Below are positions 36,138-45,971 of a stretch of 64,000 bases of DNA, piece after piece. Position numbers and translations under genes: made by a program. The notes below the pieces were generated by a model. That model was not told the DNA's origin and did not search any database. It saw only the letters and a list, made by a program, of their open reading frames with translations. The first letter of the stretch is position 1. The number at the start of each line of letters is the position of its first letter. The stretch spans positions 1 to 64,000 of the forward strand of contig JAXGYX010000001.1 in the NCBI GenBank assembly GCA_040772065.1, written 5' to 3'. Source of the DNA: JAXGYX01 sp040772065. GTDB lineage: Bacteria > Bacillota > Clostridia > Saccharofermentanales > Fastidiosipilaceae.

Positions 36138-38126
36138 TTAATCTTTTTTATAAAATGAGCAATCGAACCCATCGGCAATGAGTAAAAGTCCAGCCCAAGG
36201 CGGCGTCCGGCTCATTTGCTGACACAAAATTTCGGCAGACATCTCTGGACCGGCTTCGATGACGACTTCGTCGTGGATGTGCATCACGATGGAGCAATGA
36301 CGGAGCGTCTGCATGGCGTAGGATAAAATATCCCGGCTGATCGCCTGCACAATATTTTCCACGAACTTGGGACCATAGCTTTCGATACGTTCCCATTTCT
36401 TTGTGCCACCGACGCCTTCGTAGGTCACACAGTCTGAGCCGAATTGGTTTGTTCCGATACGTGGCTTAACGTAGGAAAGCCGTCTGCCGGAGGGAAGCGT
36501 GATAAACAGCATCCCGCTTTGATAGCCGAAGCGAATGCCGTGAGTTTCGGTTACATCGTCCTGTCCCTGACTGCTTTCATAGCCGCACGGTCAACATCCC
36601 ACCAAAACTCACGATATTCGGGTTCGCCGACCGCCAAGCTGAAACGAGCGGACGGAGTTCTTCTTCAGATAAACCCATCTCCAAGGCACCCATCGCTTTG
36701 AGTGCACCGACCGAGCCGCCGTAGCCGAGGGCGAGTTCGGCAATCTTTCCTTTTTGCCGGAGCGGGCTGCCCTTGGTGACTTCCTCAATCGGAACATGGA
36801 ACATCTGGCTTGCTGAAGCTTCGTAAATCTTGCCGTGGGTGGCAAACACATCGTTTCGCCACCGCTCTCCGGCAAGCCAAGCGATGACGCGGGCTTCAAT
36901 CGCCGAAAAGTCAGCGACAATTAGCTTGTAGCCATCCTTCGGCACGAAGGCTGTGCGGATCAACTGGGAGAGAACATCAGGAATGTTGTCATAGAGCAGT
37001 TCCAAAGCGGCGAAGTCTCCATCATGAACAAGCCATCGTGCATCTTCAAGGTCGATCAGATGATTTTGCGGCAGATTTTGCATTTGAATGAGCCGCCCGG
37101 CCCATCTGCCGGTTCTGTTAGCGCCGTAAAACTGAAACATTCCACGGGCGCGACCGTCAGCGCAGACGGCGTTTTCCATCGTCTGATATTTCTTGATTGA
37201 GGATTTCGCCAATTGCTGTCGGAGCGACAGGACTTTTCCAAGTGGCTCAGGTGCATCCTTAAGCAGCTCCGTTACCACTTTTTTCCCGAGAGAATCAGTT
37301 TCCATACCGTTATCGGCGAGCCACTGTTTCATTTGTTGTACTGAATTTGGATTATCCAGATCGGTTAGTTCCTTCATCAAGCGGGTCAACTTGGTACGGG
37401 AGCGGGCATCTGCTTTGATGGCATTGCGGACGAGCGCCATGTCCAAAGCTACGCCACGATCGTTAATCTCTTGGTCATGGGCGTATTCTTCCCATACAGT
37501 ATCAGGCACGGGAAACTTGGCAAGCCGCTCTTGGATAGAGAGTTCCGTCTCAACGTCGCGGCGATTGTATGCTTTGAACGCTTCCCATTTGTCGGGGGCG
37601 TGTTCGGGCGGTTACGAATCCGCTGACCGTTTGCGGCGGTGGGTTTACAGGGTGAGCAGAAATATCTGATGAGATCCTTGCCCTCGGTCAGCTTCTGCTT
37701 CTCAAGTCCCAAGACCGCTCCCGCGCCTTCGAGGGAGAGGGCAAACCCATGTATGCTGACCAGACCATCGCACACCGCCACGATGCGGGGTTCAGGTATT
37801 TCGCCTTGCCGAGTATTTCAGCAGAGTGGTGGTTGTCGGCGAAGGGGTCAAGACTGATATCCATATCCGAAAGGTATCGAGAGAGACACCCTCTCAAAAT
37901 TGGCGTTGAACGCCCATTTTTGAACATTGTCGTCTGTTAGCGCGTTGAGGATTTCTGGCGGTAGATGTTCGCCCGCCGCAAGGTCGATGACCTGAACCTC
38001 GCCGCCATCTACGGAATAACCGAACAGGAGAATCTCGAAGTCGGGCGACTCGGCGTACTTGTACACACCGCATTTGGAAAGGTCGTAGCCGCTATAGGTT
38101 TCAATATCTATGGATAATGTTTTCAT
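36138..38126 (-). pseudogene. polA-like: Phage family A DNA polymerase, several frameshifts
   Basis: The N-terminal exonuclease reads MKTLSIDIETYSGYDLSKCG (38126). Then come pieces at 37449-37781, 36577-37509 and 36138-36512. The polymerase motifs are present: LIVADFSAIEARVIAWLAGE (motif A), the AELALGYGGSVGALKAMG helix (motif B) and MHIDEVVIEA-like IVMHIHDEVVIEA (motif C). At least three frame changes are needed to read it through. It would be about 650 residues, the typical size for Clostridial siphophages, and replicates the phage genome with VapE. Confidence 0.88.
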
Positions 38127-38191
38127 AAGTCCTCCATAATTGAAGAAGGCGGCAAGTTGCCCTGCCGCCCTCCGTAGTTGGTGTAATGTGT

Positions 38192-38777
38192 TTATCCGAG
38201 AAAATCCTCGTCGTCGTAGGTGGCAAAATCATCCTCCGCACGGGATTTACCGCCGAGGGGTTCGCCGTCGCGGATTTTCTGCAGGTTGTTCAGGCCACAG
38301 GCAATGCCTTTATTGCCGTTACTGTTGAAAGCGTAGAAATTGATGCTCGCTCTGCCATATACACCGCTGTAAACTTCCGAGCGGTTTATAATTTCCTGAC
38401 GGTCTGCATCCACCACGCCCGGTGCGGTCGCGCTGTTGGCGTTGATAAAATAGGCATTGTTGTAAGCGGGATCATCGGGTCTTTCGGTGTCGCCATCACG
38501 GAGCGGGGTCTTGAGGGCGGCAAGGGGCGGTACGGTTTTGCCGTTGCCTTTAGTTTCGCCTCACCTTCGCGGTAAGCCGCTTCAATCGCTGCCTTGATTT
38601 TGGCGATGGTCTTGGTATCGGACTTGGGGATAATGAGTGATACCGAGAACTTCGGCGTGCCGCCGTTGATGGATTTCGCTTCCCACACATTAGCGTAAGA
38701 CCAGCGGGTATCGGGTCCTGTGATGACCTTCATAGGGTTTTGAGCCTGTGTGTTTACATTGTTTGTCGTGTTAGCCA
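38192..38777 (-). pseudogene. DUF2815 (ssDNA-binding-like) protein, frameshifted
   Basis: ATG 38777 after GGAGG: ANTTNNVNTQAQNPMKVITG … FSVSLIIPKSDTKTIAKIKA. Frame is lost near 38540, then DPAYNNAYFINANSATAPGV … EIINRSEVYSGVYGRASINF … DDFATYDDEDFLG. DUF2815 proteins lie between DUF2800 and DNA polymerase and behave as phage single-strand binding proteins by context. Same order here. Confidence 0.85.
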
Positions 38778-39912
38778 TTGGAATTTTCCTCCTCATAATC
38801 ATTAAAATCGTGTTTTGCTGTATGGATTGCCGGACGTTTGTCGCCCTCCGGTACGAGCGTTGGTTTGCCTTGTGGCTTCTCGACCAGACCGCCGAGCAGT
38901 TCGGAGAACCTTACCTTGCCGAGAGCCTTTTCCATTGCGGTGATGCCCATCACCTTGTGTTCATATGGGTCGTAGCCTGCCGCGCTGACGGCATTAGCGA
39001 CTGCCTCATCGTTTGTGTATCTGCGGTTAGAACGTCCTTCAACCAGTTTCCAACCTGACCAGTGCTTGCCGCTGAGTGCGGTTTGCAAGAGCGTAGTCCT
39101 TGATGTCCGAAGCCCACGAAACAAGATCGTCTATCTTGCCAAGAATGGATTCGATTTCATCATCTTCCAAAAGGGGCGGCAGCTTGAATTCGTATTTTGC
39201 GAGTTCAAGGTTTTGCTCTGCCCGTTTGCGGCAGTCATGCTTCGCCTTGCAGAACTGGCACCAATCGCCACACCGGAATTCGCCCTCACCGTCGTAGGCA
39301 AGTTCTGCGATAGGTTTTAAGGTTTCTCTGCCCACTGATAAAGTGATTCTTTGAAAACCGTGTGGGTACTGATGTTATCCCGCCTTGGCTGGTAAATGGT
39401 CATGCTGACTGTGTCGATATCATAGATGCCGTCAAACAACTCCAGAGCACCCAAGGCGTATAGTTTCATTTGCGGGTTGTCGTCTGCTCAACCAGGACTC
39501 CGGCACCATGTTTAAAGTCAATTACATTGAGCGTGCCGTCAGCGATGATCACGCAGTCGCCGGTACCAAAGCCACCCTCGACATACTTAGAAAAGTCGAG
39601 ACGTTGTTCAATCAGCACCACAGGGTCGGCGCAATTCTGCTTTGCCGTTTCCACCAGTTCCATGATGTAGGCGGCGTATCCGTTGGCGCATTCCTCCATC
39701 TCTTCGGAGTAGTAGGTCAGGCTGGTGGTTGGATCTTTGGCACGGATGCCGAGTGCCGTTTTCAGCTTGTACTCACAAAGGGTGTGTGCATCCGTGCCTT
39801 CGGCGGCATAACTGCTGCCTTTATCTTCGTACTGCTCACAAAGCCGGGCCGAGGGAGGGCAGTTCAGCCATCGGTGGCTTGAAGAAGCAGAGAGAAGTGC
39901 ATGTTTACCCAT
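38771..39912 (-). pseudogene. DUF2800 RecB-like exonuclease, frameshifted
   Basis: ATG 39912 (MGKHALLSASSSHRWLNCPP) with GGAGG upstream. The N-terminal part (GTDAHTLCEYKLKTALGIRA … GFGTGDCVIIADGTLNVIDF, the PD-(D/E)XK-type D…D…K core) loses frame near 39480, resumes as CGDWCQFCKAKHDCRKRAEQ (four-Cys cluster region), and loses it again near 39060 before WSGWKLVEGRSNRRYTNDEA to the end. The family is a Cas4/RecB-type phage recombination nuclease by fold. Confidence 0.85.
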
Positions 39913-40221
39913 TGCCCAGTACCTCCGCTTCTGCGAGCAGGGCAGCGTACTTTTGGGGGTCGATCTCTGATAGCTTCGCAGCGCCATGCTTTTCGAGCAG
40001 TTCCCGAATTTTAGCGGTGTGACCGTTACGGGATTTTTCCGCAAGTACTGCTCTGACATCTTCCAGCGTTAGAGGTTTTGAAGTTGGCTTTGATTCTGGC
40101 TGTATGTTCGATGCTGGCTGCCGCTGAAAAGAGAAGTCAAGCTATCAGCTACTGAGTTCAGGGACTGTGCAGCACTACGAAGTTCGCCGACACAGAGGTC
40201 GAGTTCACTCATCTTGCTCAT
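39906..40221 (-). pseudogene. Small early phage protein, one frameshift
   Basis: ATG 40221 after GGAGG: SKMSELDLCVGELRSAAQSL … SLTSLFSGS, frame change near 40125, then PASNIQPESKPTSKPLTLED … GHTAKIRELLEKHGAAKLSE … ALLAEAEVLGNG. About 104 residues. The helical C-terminus resembles an early-phage protein family often seen just before DUF2800. No function known. Confidence 0.7.
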
Positions 40222-40387
40222 CTGGTGCACCTCCTTCCCTGGTGGATTCTTTCTGCTTTTGAAGTGCGAGCAGCTTCTTGGCAAGACGTTTAGACACGAC
40301 GCTTATTGCCGTGAGGATGCCTGCAAGTTCTTCATCCAGCTCGGCATCACGCATTTCCGCGTTCCTTTCATTTGCTTCTGTTTGCAT
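40205..40387 (-). CDS. Small helical early phage protein, unknown
   Basis: 60 residues, nearly all helix and highly charged (MQTEANERNAEMRDAELDEE, then AKKLLALQKQKESTREG). ATG with GGAGG upstream (40393-40399). No family recognised. It overlaps the next gene by 17 bases. Confidence 0.6.
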   Translation of the reverse strand: MQTEANERNAEMRDAELDEELAGILTAISVVSKRLAKKLLALQKQKESTREGGAPDEQDE

Positions 40388-40416
40388 TTTCTTACCTCCG
40401 TTTCCGAGAAGCTTTA

Positions 40417-40459
40417 CGCCCCTCTACCGTCTACAGACAGAAGAGGGGCGGTTGCGTAC
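40417..40459 (-). ncRNA. Conserved intergenic hairpin, copy 3 of 3
   Basis: Between the sigma-like gene stop and the 60-residue gene. Same GTACGCAA leader and the same loop as copy 1 (TCTGTCTGTAGACGGT). The stem is perfect, 9 bp (40442-40450 with 40417-40425). As in copy 1, a small hairpin (CCAC…GTGG) lies between the upstream stop codon and the leader. No T run follows. Confidence 0.72.
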
Positions 40460-40471
40460 CACGGAGAGTGG

Positions 40472-41078
40472 TTATTCGAAAAACTTCTTCAGGGCTTCGT
40501 CATTTCGCAGGATGTCAAGGATACGGCGTACATGAACGGTAATGCTGCGTGATGATTTAAAATCGTACTTGGGCGCTAATTCACGCACGGTTTTTTCAAG
40601 GATAATGCGGTCTTTTATAAGCTCACGGTCTTTTTGAGTGAGGGTAGCAAGGGCGGCATAGAGGGTGTCTAATACAGCCTTTTGTTCTAAAAATTCTGTG
40701 ATATCAGTGGGATCGGCAGGTTCGTAAAATGTATCCGAGCCATCAGAATCGTTACCTAATGGCTTATCAAGTTCAACAGTTCGGCTCGTGCGGGACTTAC
40801 ATGTTTCACATTTTTGATCACATTTGTTTGTGCCTTTCCATACGCATTGAAATTTCCGCTCTTGATGTTTTTGCTCTCGCCATATAGAGCGCATATTGTC
40901 GCGGGCGAGGTCTTCACCCCATCTGGTTACGAGGCAGACGGACAACAAGACCGGATTCCTCATCGACATACCAGCGTTGTGGGAATGGGTTTTCGGGTTC
41001 TTCGGAACGGGCAAGACACTCCGCTCGTGTTACTTTGAATTCCTGTGCTCCATCCTCCGATAGGATGTAGTAGGCCAT
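40472..41078 (-). pseudogene. Sigma-factor-like early regulator, one frameshift
   Basis: ATG 41078: AYYILSEDGAQEFKVTRAEC … GLVVRLPRNQMG, one base missing near 40918, then EDLARDNMRSIWREQKHQER … KCDQKCETCKSRTSRTVELD (Cys-rich linker) and a C-terminal sigma-70 region-4-like HTH (TLTQKDRELIKDRIILEKTV … FKSSRSITVHVRRILDIL). First substantial gene of the early operon, so probably an early transcription regulator. Without the shift it would be about 200 residues. Confidence 0.8.
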
Positions 41079-41158
41079 CGGTTCACCGGATTTCGTGCGG
41101 TGTGGAATGGGGTGGGTTTGAAAGACTTGTTTTGGCTTTGATTGGCTTGGTTTTTCAT
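41030..41158 (-). CDS. 42-residue leader ORF of the early operon
   Basis: ATG 41158 preceded by AGGAGGAAAT at ideal spacing. It encodes KNQANQSQNKSFKPTPFHTA … MEHRNSK and overlaps the sigma-like gene start by 49 bases. The excellent ribosome site supports real translation, perhaps coupling to the next gene. Product unknown. Confidence 0.5.
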   Translation of the reverse strand: MKNQANQSQNKSFKPTPFHTARNPVNRWPTTSYRRMEHRNSK

Positions 41159-41241
41159 CAGATTTCCTCCTGTGATTTGAATTGCGTGAGCAATCGCAGG
41201 GAGGAAATATGGAAGTTTTGAATAGAATCAAACTTGCATCA

Positions 41242-41270
41242 TTGTTATTCGAGTTGTCGTGTGATATAAT
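41242..41270 (+). promoter_or_regulatory. Rightward promoter for the unknown two-gene module
   Basis: TTGTTA (41242-41247), 17-base spacer, perfect TATAAT (41265-41270). It lies in the divergent region between the leftward early operon and the gene at 41492. Good match to the vegetative sigma consensus. Confidence 0.8.
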
Positions 41271-41335
41271 GATTTAGTGGGGTTTGGTGGGAGTTGCTTC
41301 GTCCGCCAATTTCGCTATATCCACAACCACAAGAG

Positions 41336-41368
41336 AAACAAAAAGCCCCTGCGATTTCTCACAGGAGC
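41336..41368 (-). terminator. Leftward terminator inside the divergent control region
   Basis: A 7-bp stem (GCCCCTG 41345-41351 with CAGGAGC 41362-41368) with TTTTTGTTT on the minus strand. It sits upstream of the early operon and so would block leftward transcription coming from beyond 41.4 kb. Confidence 0.65.
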
Positions 41369-41491
41369 GACATGACAGCTTGTCCCTGCGAATCTCACAA
41401 GAACAATCCAAAAGTGCGTAAAGTTGACCGTCAAAAGTCGATAGAGTTTATAGAGTAGATAGAGTTACCAAGTTTCTATGGAGGCGAAAGG

Positions 41492-42358
41492 ATGTCAATA
41501 ATTGATTTTCCGCGATTATGCGGAGGTACAGTTTTTATATTGCTGTTAGCCGCACGAGGACAGCGAACCGCGAAGCGAGATAATGCTAACGGGAAAACCG
41601 ACGGATTGTCACAGCCGGAACTACTTATCGAACTTGTTAGAATAATTAAGCCATCATTTAATCCGCCTGCAAAAACTTCTACTTTAAAAAAGAATGTTGG
41701 AGGATACAGAAAGTGCGAAGATAACGGAGGTACATATTTTGCTGCCGTTTTTGAGTCGTCAGACATTGATGCTTTTAATTTGCGTATAAAAAGCGAATAC
41801 CACAATGTAGTGTCAGCCATGTCGGAGCTGATACAACGGTTTGTCAGTGATGATAAAGTTGAGTGGCTTTTTAAGGCGTTTCTCGAAGTTATCGAAAAAG
41901 ACACAAGTATTGATAAAGACTTCATAATCGAAGGAAAACAAATGTCTAAAAGTGAAGTGTTGAATATTGACAATGTGTCGCTGGCATCTTTTGCTCTCGG
42001 GGTATGGCATTATGTCGTAATGAATGTGAAAGATAATACCGTGGGACAAGCCACCTTTAACAGTTGGCACACAAAAAAAGGCGACACAAACAGCGAGTGG
42101 GTTTTTGATAGTGATATCGGAAATGAAATAAAACGGACAATAACGATTATTCCGTTTTCGGATGAATCCTCCGACACGGCAACGGATGGTTATGATTTCA
42201 TTGATGAAACCGAAGCTAAAACCGAGGGTGAGCCTCATGTATTTGAAGAAACCGCAGAGAAATCAACGCCAACAACACAACAAGTGATAGTCAATGGGAA
42301 TGTTTTCAACGCTAAAAACCAGTTTTTCGGAAATGTTGAAAATGTATTTGACAGTTAG
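41492..42358 (+). CDS. Unknown protein A of the two-gene module
   Basis: 288 residues, intact, ATG with GGAGGCGAAAGG upstream. The body is mixed helical (SEYHNVVSAMSELIQRFVSD … SLASFALGVWHYVVMNVKDN … QATFNSWHTKKGDTNSEWVF). The acidic tail ends VIVNGNVFNAKNQFFGNVEN. No family recognised. A similar Asn/Phe motif, PNGNQFFGSV, opens protein B. It occupies the place where a repressor would be expected, but no DNA-binding motif is visible. Could be a defence, immunity or conversion protein. Confidence 0.75.
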   Translation: MSIIDFPRLCGGTVFILLLAARGQRTAKRDNANGKTDGLSQPELLIELVRIIKPSFNPPAKTSTLKKNVGGYRKCEDNGGTYFAAVFESSDIDAFNLRIKSEYHNVVSAMSELIQRFVSDDKVEWLFKAFLEVIEKDTSIDKDFIIEGKQMSKSEVLNIDNVSLASFALGVWHYVVMNVKDNTVGQATFNSWHTKKGDTNSEWVFDSDIGNEIKRTITIIPFSDESSDTATDGYDFIDETEAKTEGEPHVFEETAEKSTPTTQQVIVNGNVFNAKNQFFGNVENVFDS

Positions 42359-42366
42359 GGGATGCT

Positions 42367-42954
42367 ATGAATAATACATTATCAAAATTGCATAACCCTA
42401 ACGAGCAAACTGTTGTGGCGCAGACCGCCTACAACGCTCCGAACGGCAACCAGTTCTTTGGCAGTGTCAGCGCAGTTAATAGCACCGCCATATTTGTAAA
42501 TGGAGTAAACGGTCAGCAACAAATTCAACTGAGCACAGATTACTGCAATCTATTTATTATTAAGGATGAGGCTTTTGCGGGGCAAACCGGCTCGTTTCTT
42601 GTACCGAGAGAGCGGGCGCAGCATTTCATAAAGTTAAGCGATACGGCAAAAGCTGATATATTGACATTCCCTTCTTTGTTTATGGATACAAATAAGGGCT
42701 ACAGGCGATGTGCAAATGCAAGCCAACAGTTTTTTTACGGTCTTGTCACGAACTTTCATGAGCAAGGAAAGTGCTATAAAGTGTTTTTTCAAAAACTATC
42801 AGTCCAGCCTTTATTGCAAAGCCAGCTAAATGAAAATGCGGTCAGGCTTGGGATCAACACCAATGACGGCCGGGATGTGTTAGACGAAACAGCATGGTTA
42901 ATTAAACAGATGGATTTGAGGAGAGCCTTGATGAGTGTGGGCATTTATCTTTAA
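42367..42954 (+). CDS. Unknown protein B of the two-gene module
   Basis: 195 residues, intact, starting 8 bases after A. The N-terminus has the NGNQFFGSVSAVNS motif shared with A's C-terminus. The body reads LVPRERAQHFIKLSDTAKAD, then RRCANASQQFFYGLVTNFHE and LDETAWLIKQMDLRRALMSV. No family recognised. The tight spacing says the two proteins act together. A three-component ABC-type system is one speculation, but no ATPase is attached here. Confidence 0.75.
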   Translation: MNNTLSKLHNPNEQTVVAQTAYNAPNGNQFFGSVSAVNSTAIFVNGVNGQQQIQLSTDYCNLFIIKDEAFAGQTGSFLVPRERAQHFIKLSDTAKADILTFPSLFMDTNKGYRRCANASQQFFYGLVTNFHEQGKCYKVFFQKLSVQPLLQSQLNENAVRLGINTNDGRDVLDETAWLIKQMDLRRALMSVGIYL

Positions 42955-43013
42955 CCGTTATGGATATTAACCATGAACACTATTTCCTAAGCAAGTATGA
43001 ATGGAGGATTCCA

Positions 43014-43214
43014 ATGAGCAACGAAGTCGACAATACAGTACCTGAAAAATGGGTAAACCTTGAAGATGTAGCAACGCATTTGAGCGTGAGCCCCGATACA
43101 ATCCGTGCATGGATACGCAAAGGTACTATTCCTTTCAGCCGCGCCGGAAAGCAGTACAAATTTAAACTTTCCGAAGTCGATGAATGGGTACGCGAAGGAA
43201 AGATTTCTGAATAA
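43014..43214 (+). CDS. Helix-turn-helix protein (excisionase/MerR-like)
   Basis: 66 residues from ATG 43014 with GGAGG upstream; a longer reading to 42960 lacks that. VNLEDVATHLSVSPDTIRAW is a helix-turn-helix of the HTH_17 type, followed by the wing KGTIPFSRAGKQYKFKLSEV. Such genes often lead type I restriction operons and probably regulate them. Only 28 bases precede hsdM. Confidence 0.85.
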   Translation: MSNEVDNTVPEKWVNLEDVATHLSVSPDTIRAWIRKGTIPFSRAGKQYKFKLSEVDEWVREGKISE

Positions 43215-43242
43215 AATACAAGAAATTAAGGAGTCAAACAAT

Positions 43243-44840
43243 ATGGCTAAGAAAGCAGCAACGACCGAGCAATCGCTCGAATCTATAATGTGGAATTGCC
43301 GCAACGCCCTACGCGGGACGGTTGGCGGCAATGATAAGAACCGCGATGCCGTTATGGGCTTGGTGTTCTTAAAATTTGCGGGTGATAAGTTCGATAAGCG
43401 CCGTAAGGAAATCACCGAACAATACGGCGATGTTCCGGCGTTTTTGGAGAAGAAGTCCTTTTATCTATCCGAAAATGTGTTTTACTTGAACGAGACCTCT
43501 CGTTGGAATCACATCGTAACGAACGCAAGCGCAGACGACATTGCTGTTATCATCGACAAAGCGATGAAAGATATAGAGGACGGAGAATCCGCCTTTGAAA
43601 GGCACTCTGCCGCAAAACTTCTACGCCACCCTCGGCACACGTCCCGAACAAGTATAAATGCTTATCGACGAGGTCAACAAAATCTGATGACAAGCGTTTC
43701 AAATACGCGATTTAATCGGACGGTTGTGTAAATATTTCCTGCAGGTCTTTGCCATTGACTCCGGCACGAGCAACGAAAAAGGCTTGCTAATACTATACTC
43801 CTTCGAGCATCGTTCAATCAAAAGCCGAACTCATCGAGCCATATGAAGGTGTTGTGTACGATCCCTGCTGCGGTTCTGCTGGGATGTTTGTTTCTTCCGG
43901 TAAATTTTGGAGCGGCATAACGGTAACCGCTCAAAAATATCCATCGTCGGGCAGGAGCGTATTCCCGACACTTGGCGCTTGCTAAAATGAACCTCTGCCA
44001 TTCGCGGCATTGCCCATAATCTTGGCGAACGCAATGAATGTACCTTTGCCGAGGATTTGCATAAGGACAAAAAAGTTGATTTCATCATTGCGAATCCTCC
44101 GTTTAATTTGCACGAAATTGAATGCCCAGGGCGTGACACAGGATAAGCTGAACGGTGATCCGCGCTGGGACGACTACACAACTCCGCCCGTTTCCAATGC
44201 CTCTATGCGTGGATTCTACATGGATGGTGATGCGAATTCGCTGGTTGATTAACAAACGGCATCGCTGGTTTCCTTCTTGCTAACGGAGCATTGAACGCCG
44301 ATGGCGTGGAGGGTGACATTCCGCCGTGAGTTGATCGAGAACGACAAAGTAGAAGCGATTATCGTTCTGCCCCGTGAGATGTTCTATTCCACGGATATTT
44401 CAGTTAAAAATTTGGATTTTGAACAACAACAAAAAAGCCCGCATCATTGAATGGGCGACAGCTTCGTAACAGCAAGATAGGTTCTTTTTGTTGACCTACG
44501 CCGTTGGAATGAAAATATATACGAAAAGAAATATATTCAATTTTCCGATGAACAGATTGACGCTATTAAAAAGATATACACCGACTGGCAAACAAACGAG
44601 AACTTTGAAGCGGTACCGGAACTTGCCGCTCGGCGACCAAAGCTGAAATCGCAGCGCAAAGATATTCTCTTGCGCCGAGTAAATACATCGAGTTCATTGA
44701 CCATGACTTGGGAATCGACTACGCTTCCGACAACGTAGGCACGAATTCAAGGCGAGATGCGCGAGGTATTAAAAGCTGAGAAGAAATCACAAGCGATGCT
44801 TGAAGAAGCATTTAAGGGGATCGGATATGGGATTGACTAA
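43243..44840 (+). pseudogene. hsdM: Type I restriction-modification M subunit, heavily decayed
   Basis: Starts well (AKKAATTEQSLESIMWNCRN … RDAVMGLVFLKFAGDKFDKR), then changes frame repeatedly. Recognisable later pieces are GRLYKYFLQVFA-like, YEGVVYDPCCGSAGMFVSSG (SAM motif) and VDFIIANPPFNLHEI (catalytic NPPF), ending near LEEAFKGIGYGID. At least six frame changes and several stops. Cannot make a working methyltransferase. Confidence 0.9.
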
Positions 44841-45959
44841 ATCGGTTTATACATCGAACCGTCTGAACACCGTAATTCCGAAGGCGTTTATGATCGCACT
44901 GCTGTCGTCGGACTTTCTACTGCCAAACAGATTATTGATCGACGAAAGCGAACTTAGACGGTGTAAGCATGACTTCATATAAGCTATTGCCGCCTCGTCA
45001 TTTTGCTTATGTCCCAGACACATCGCGGCGCGGCGAAAAGATGTCACTTGGCTATAATACTACGGAGGAGACTTTTCTCGTGTCCTCTATATCGGTGGTT
45101 TTTCGTGTTTCCGATACAGAATAAACCTTAACTCCGACTATCTTTATATGTATTTCAATCGCCCGGAGTCCGCTAGCTCGACCGCTATGCTCGGCGAACT
45201 TCACGATTCTTGGGATTCAAAACATTCGAATGGATATGCAAATATTTCTATAGATCTGCCGCCATTGCCGGTGCAACGAAAAGTTGTCGCTGTCTACAAT
45301 GCCATGCTTGCCAATCAACGTGCCTATGAAAGCGGTTTGGAGGATTTGAAATTGACGTGTGACGCATATGTTGAGCGGCTACGACGAGAAATGACGCACA
45401 CGGCATCGGGGAGTATATACAACAAAGTGATGAAAGAAACGGTAGGGGATTACTGTCGAATCAGTCAGAGGCCTTGCTGTTAGCAAAGCAATGATTGATA
45501 CGAAAGCAAATATGGACGGTAAAATGGATAAAAAATTATAAAGTCGTGCCACCAAAACACATTGCAAAAGACACTGATTGGCGCGGGGACAAAATTTCCT
45601 TGGTTTTAACGGTACTGATGAAACTTATCTCGTATCATCCATTTCAAGTTTTCAGTACAGACTCTGAACAATTGTTGCCGGAATATTTGATGCTATTCTT
45701 CGAGAGCTCCGAAGAAATGCGCGCTTCCATTCATGGGGCAGAAAGAGAAGCGTTTAGCTGGGATGATATGCGGGAAGTGAAAATACCAATTCCCGATATA
45801 ACTGTTCAACAATCCATCGTTAATATCTATAATGCCTACCTTACACGACGTGAAATAAACGAAAAAATGAAAGCACAGATAAAAGATATTTGCCCGATAC
45901 TGATAAAAGGTTCGCTCGAAGAAGCAAGTGCATCGTGGAGGGGGAAACCGTGGACTTGA
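44827..45959 (+). pseudogene. hsdS: Type I restriction specificity subunit, decayed
   Basis: Its ATG overlaps the hsdM end. Pieces in different frames: IGLYIEPSEHRNSEGVYDRT, GVSMTSYKLLPPRHFAYVPD, ISIDLPPLPVQRKVVAVYNA (conserved repeat joining the two target-recognition domains) and a second IPIPDITVQQSIVNIYNAYL at the C-terminus. Both conserved repeats survive, the target domains are broken. Recognition sequence cannot be inferred. Confidence 0.85.
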
Positions 45960-45971
45960 GTTTTATACGGG

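Noticed and set aside
41492..42358. CI-type repressor for the prophage
   Set aside because: The position fits, but no helix-turn-helix or LexA-like peptidase pattern is visible in protein A.
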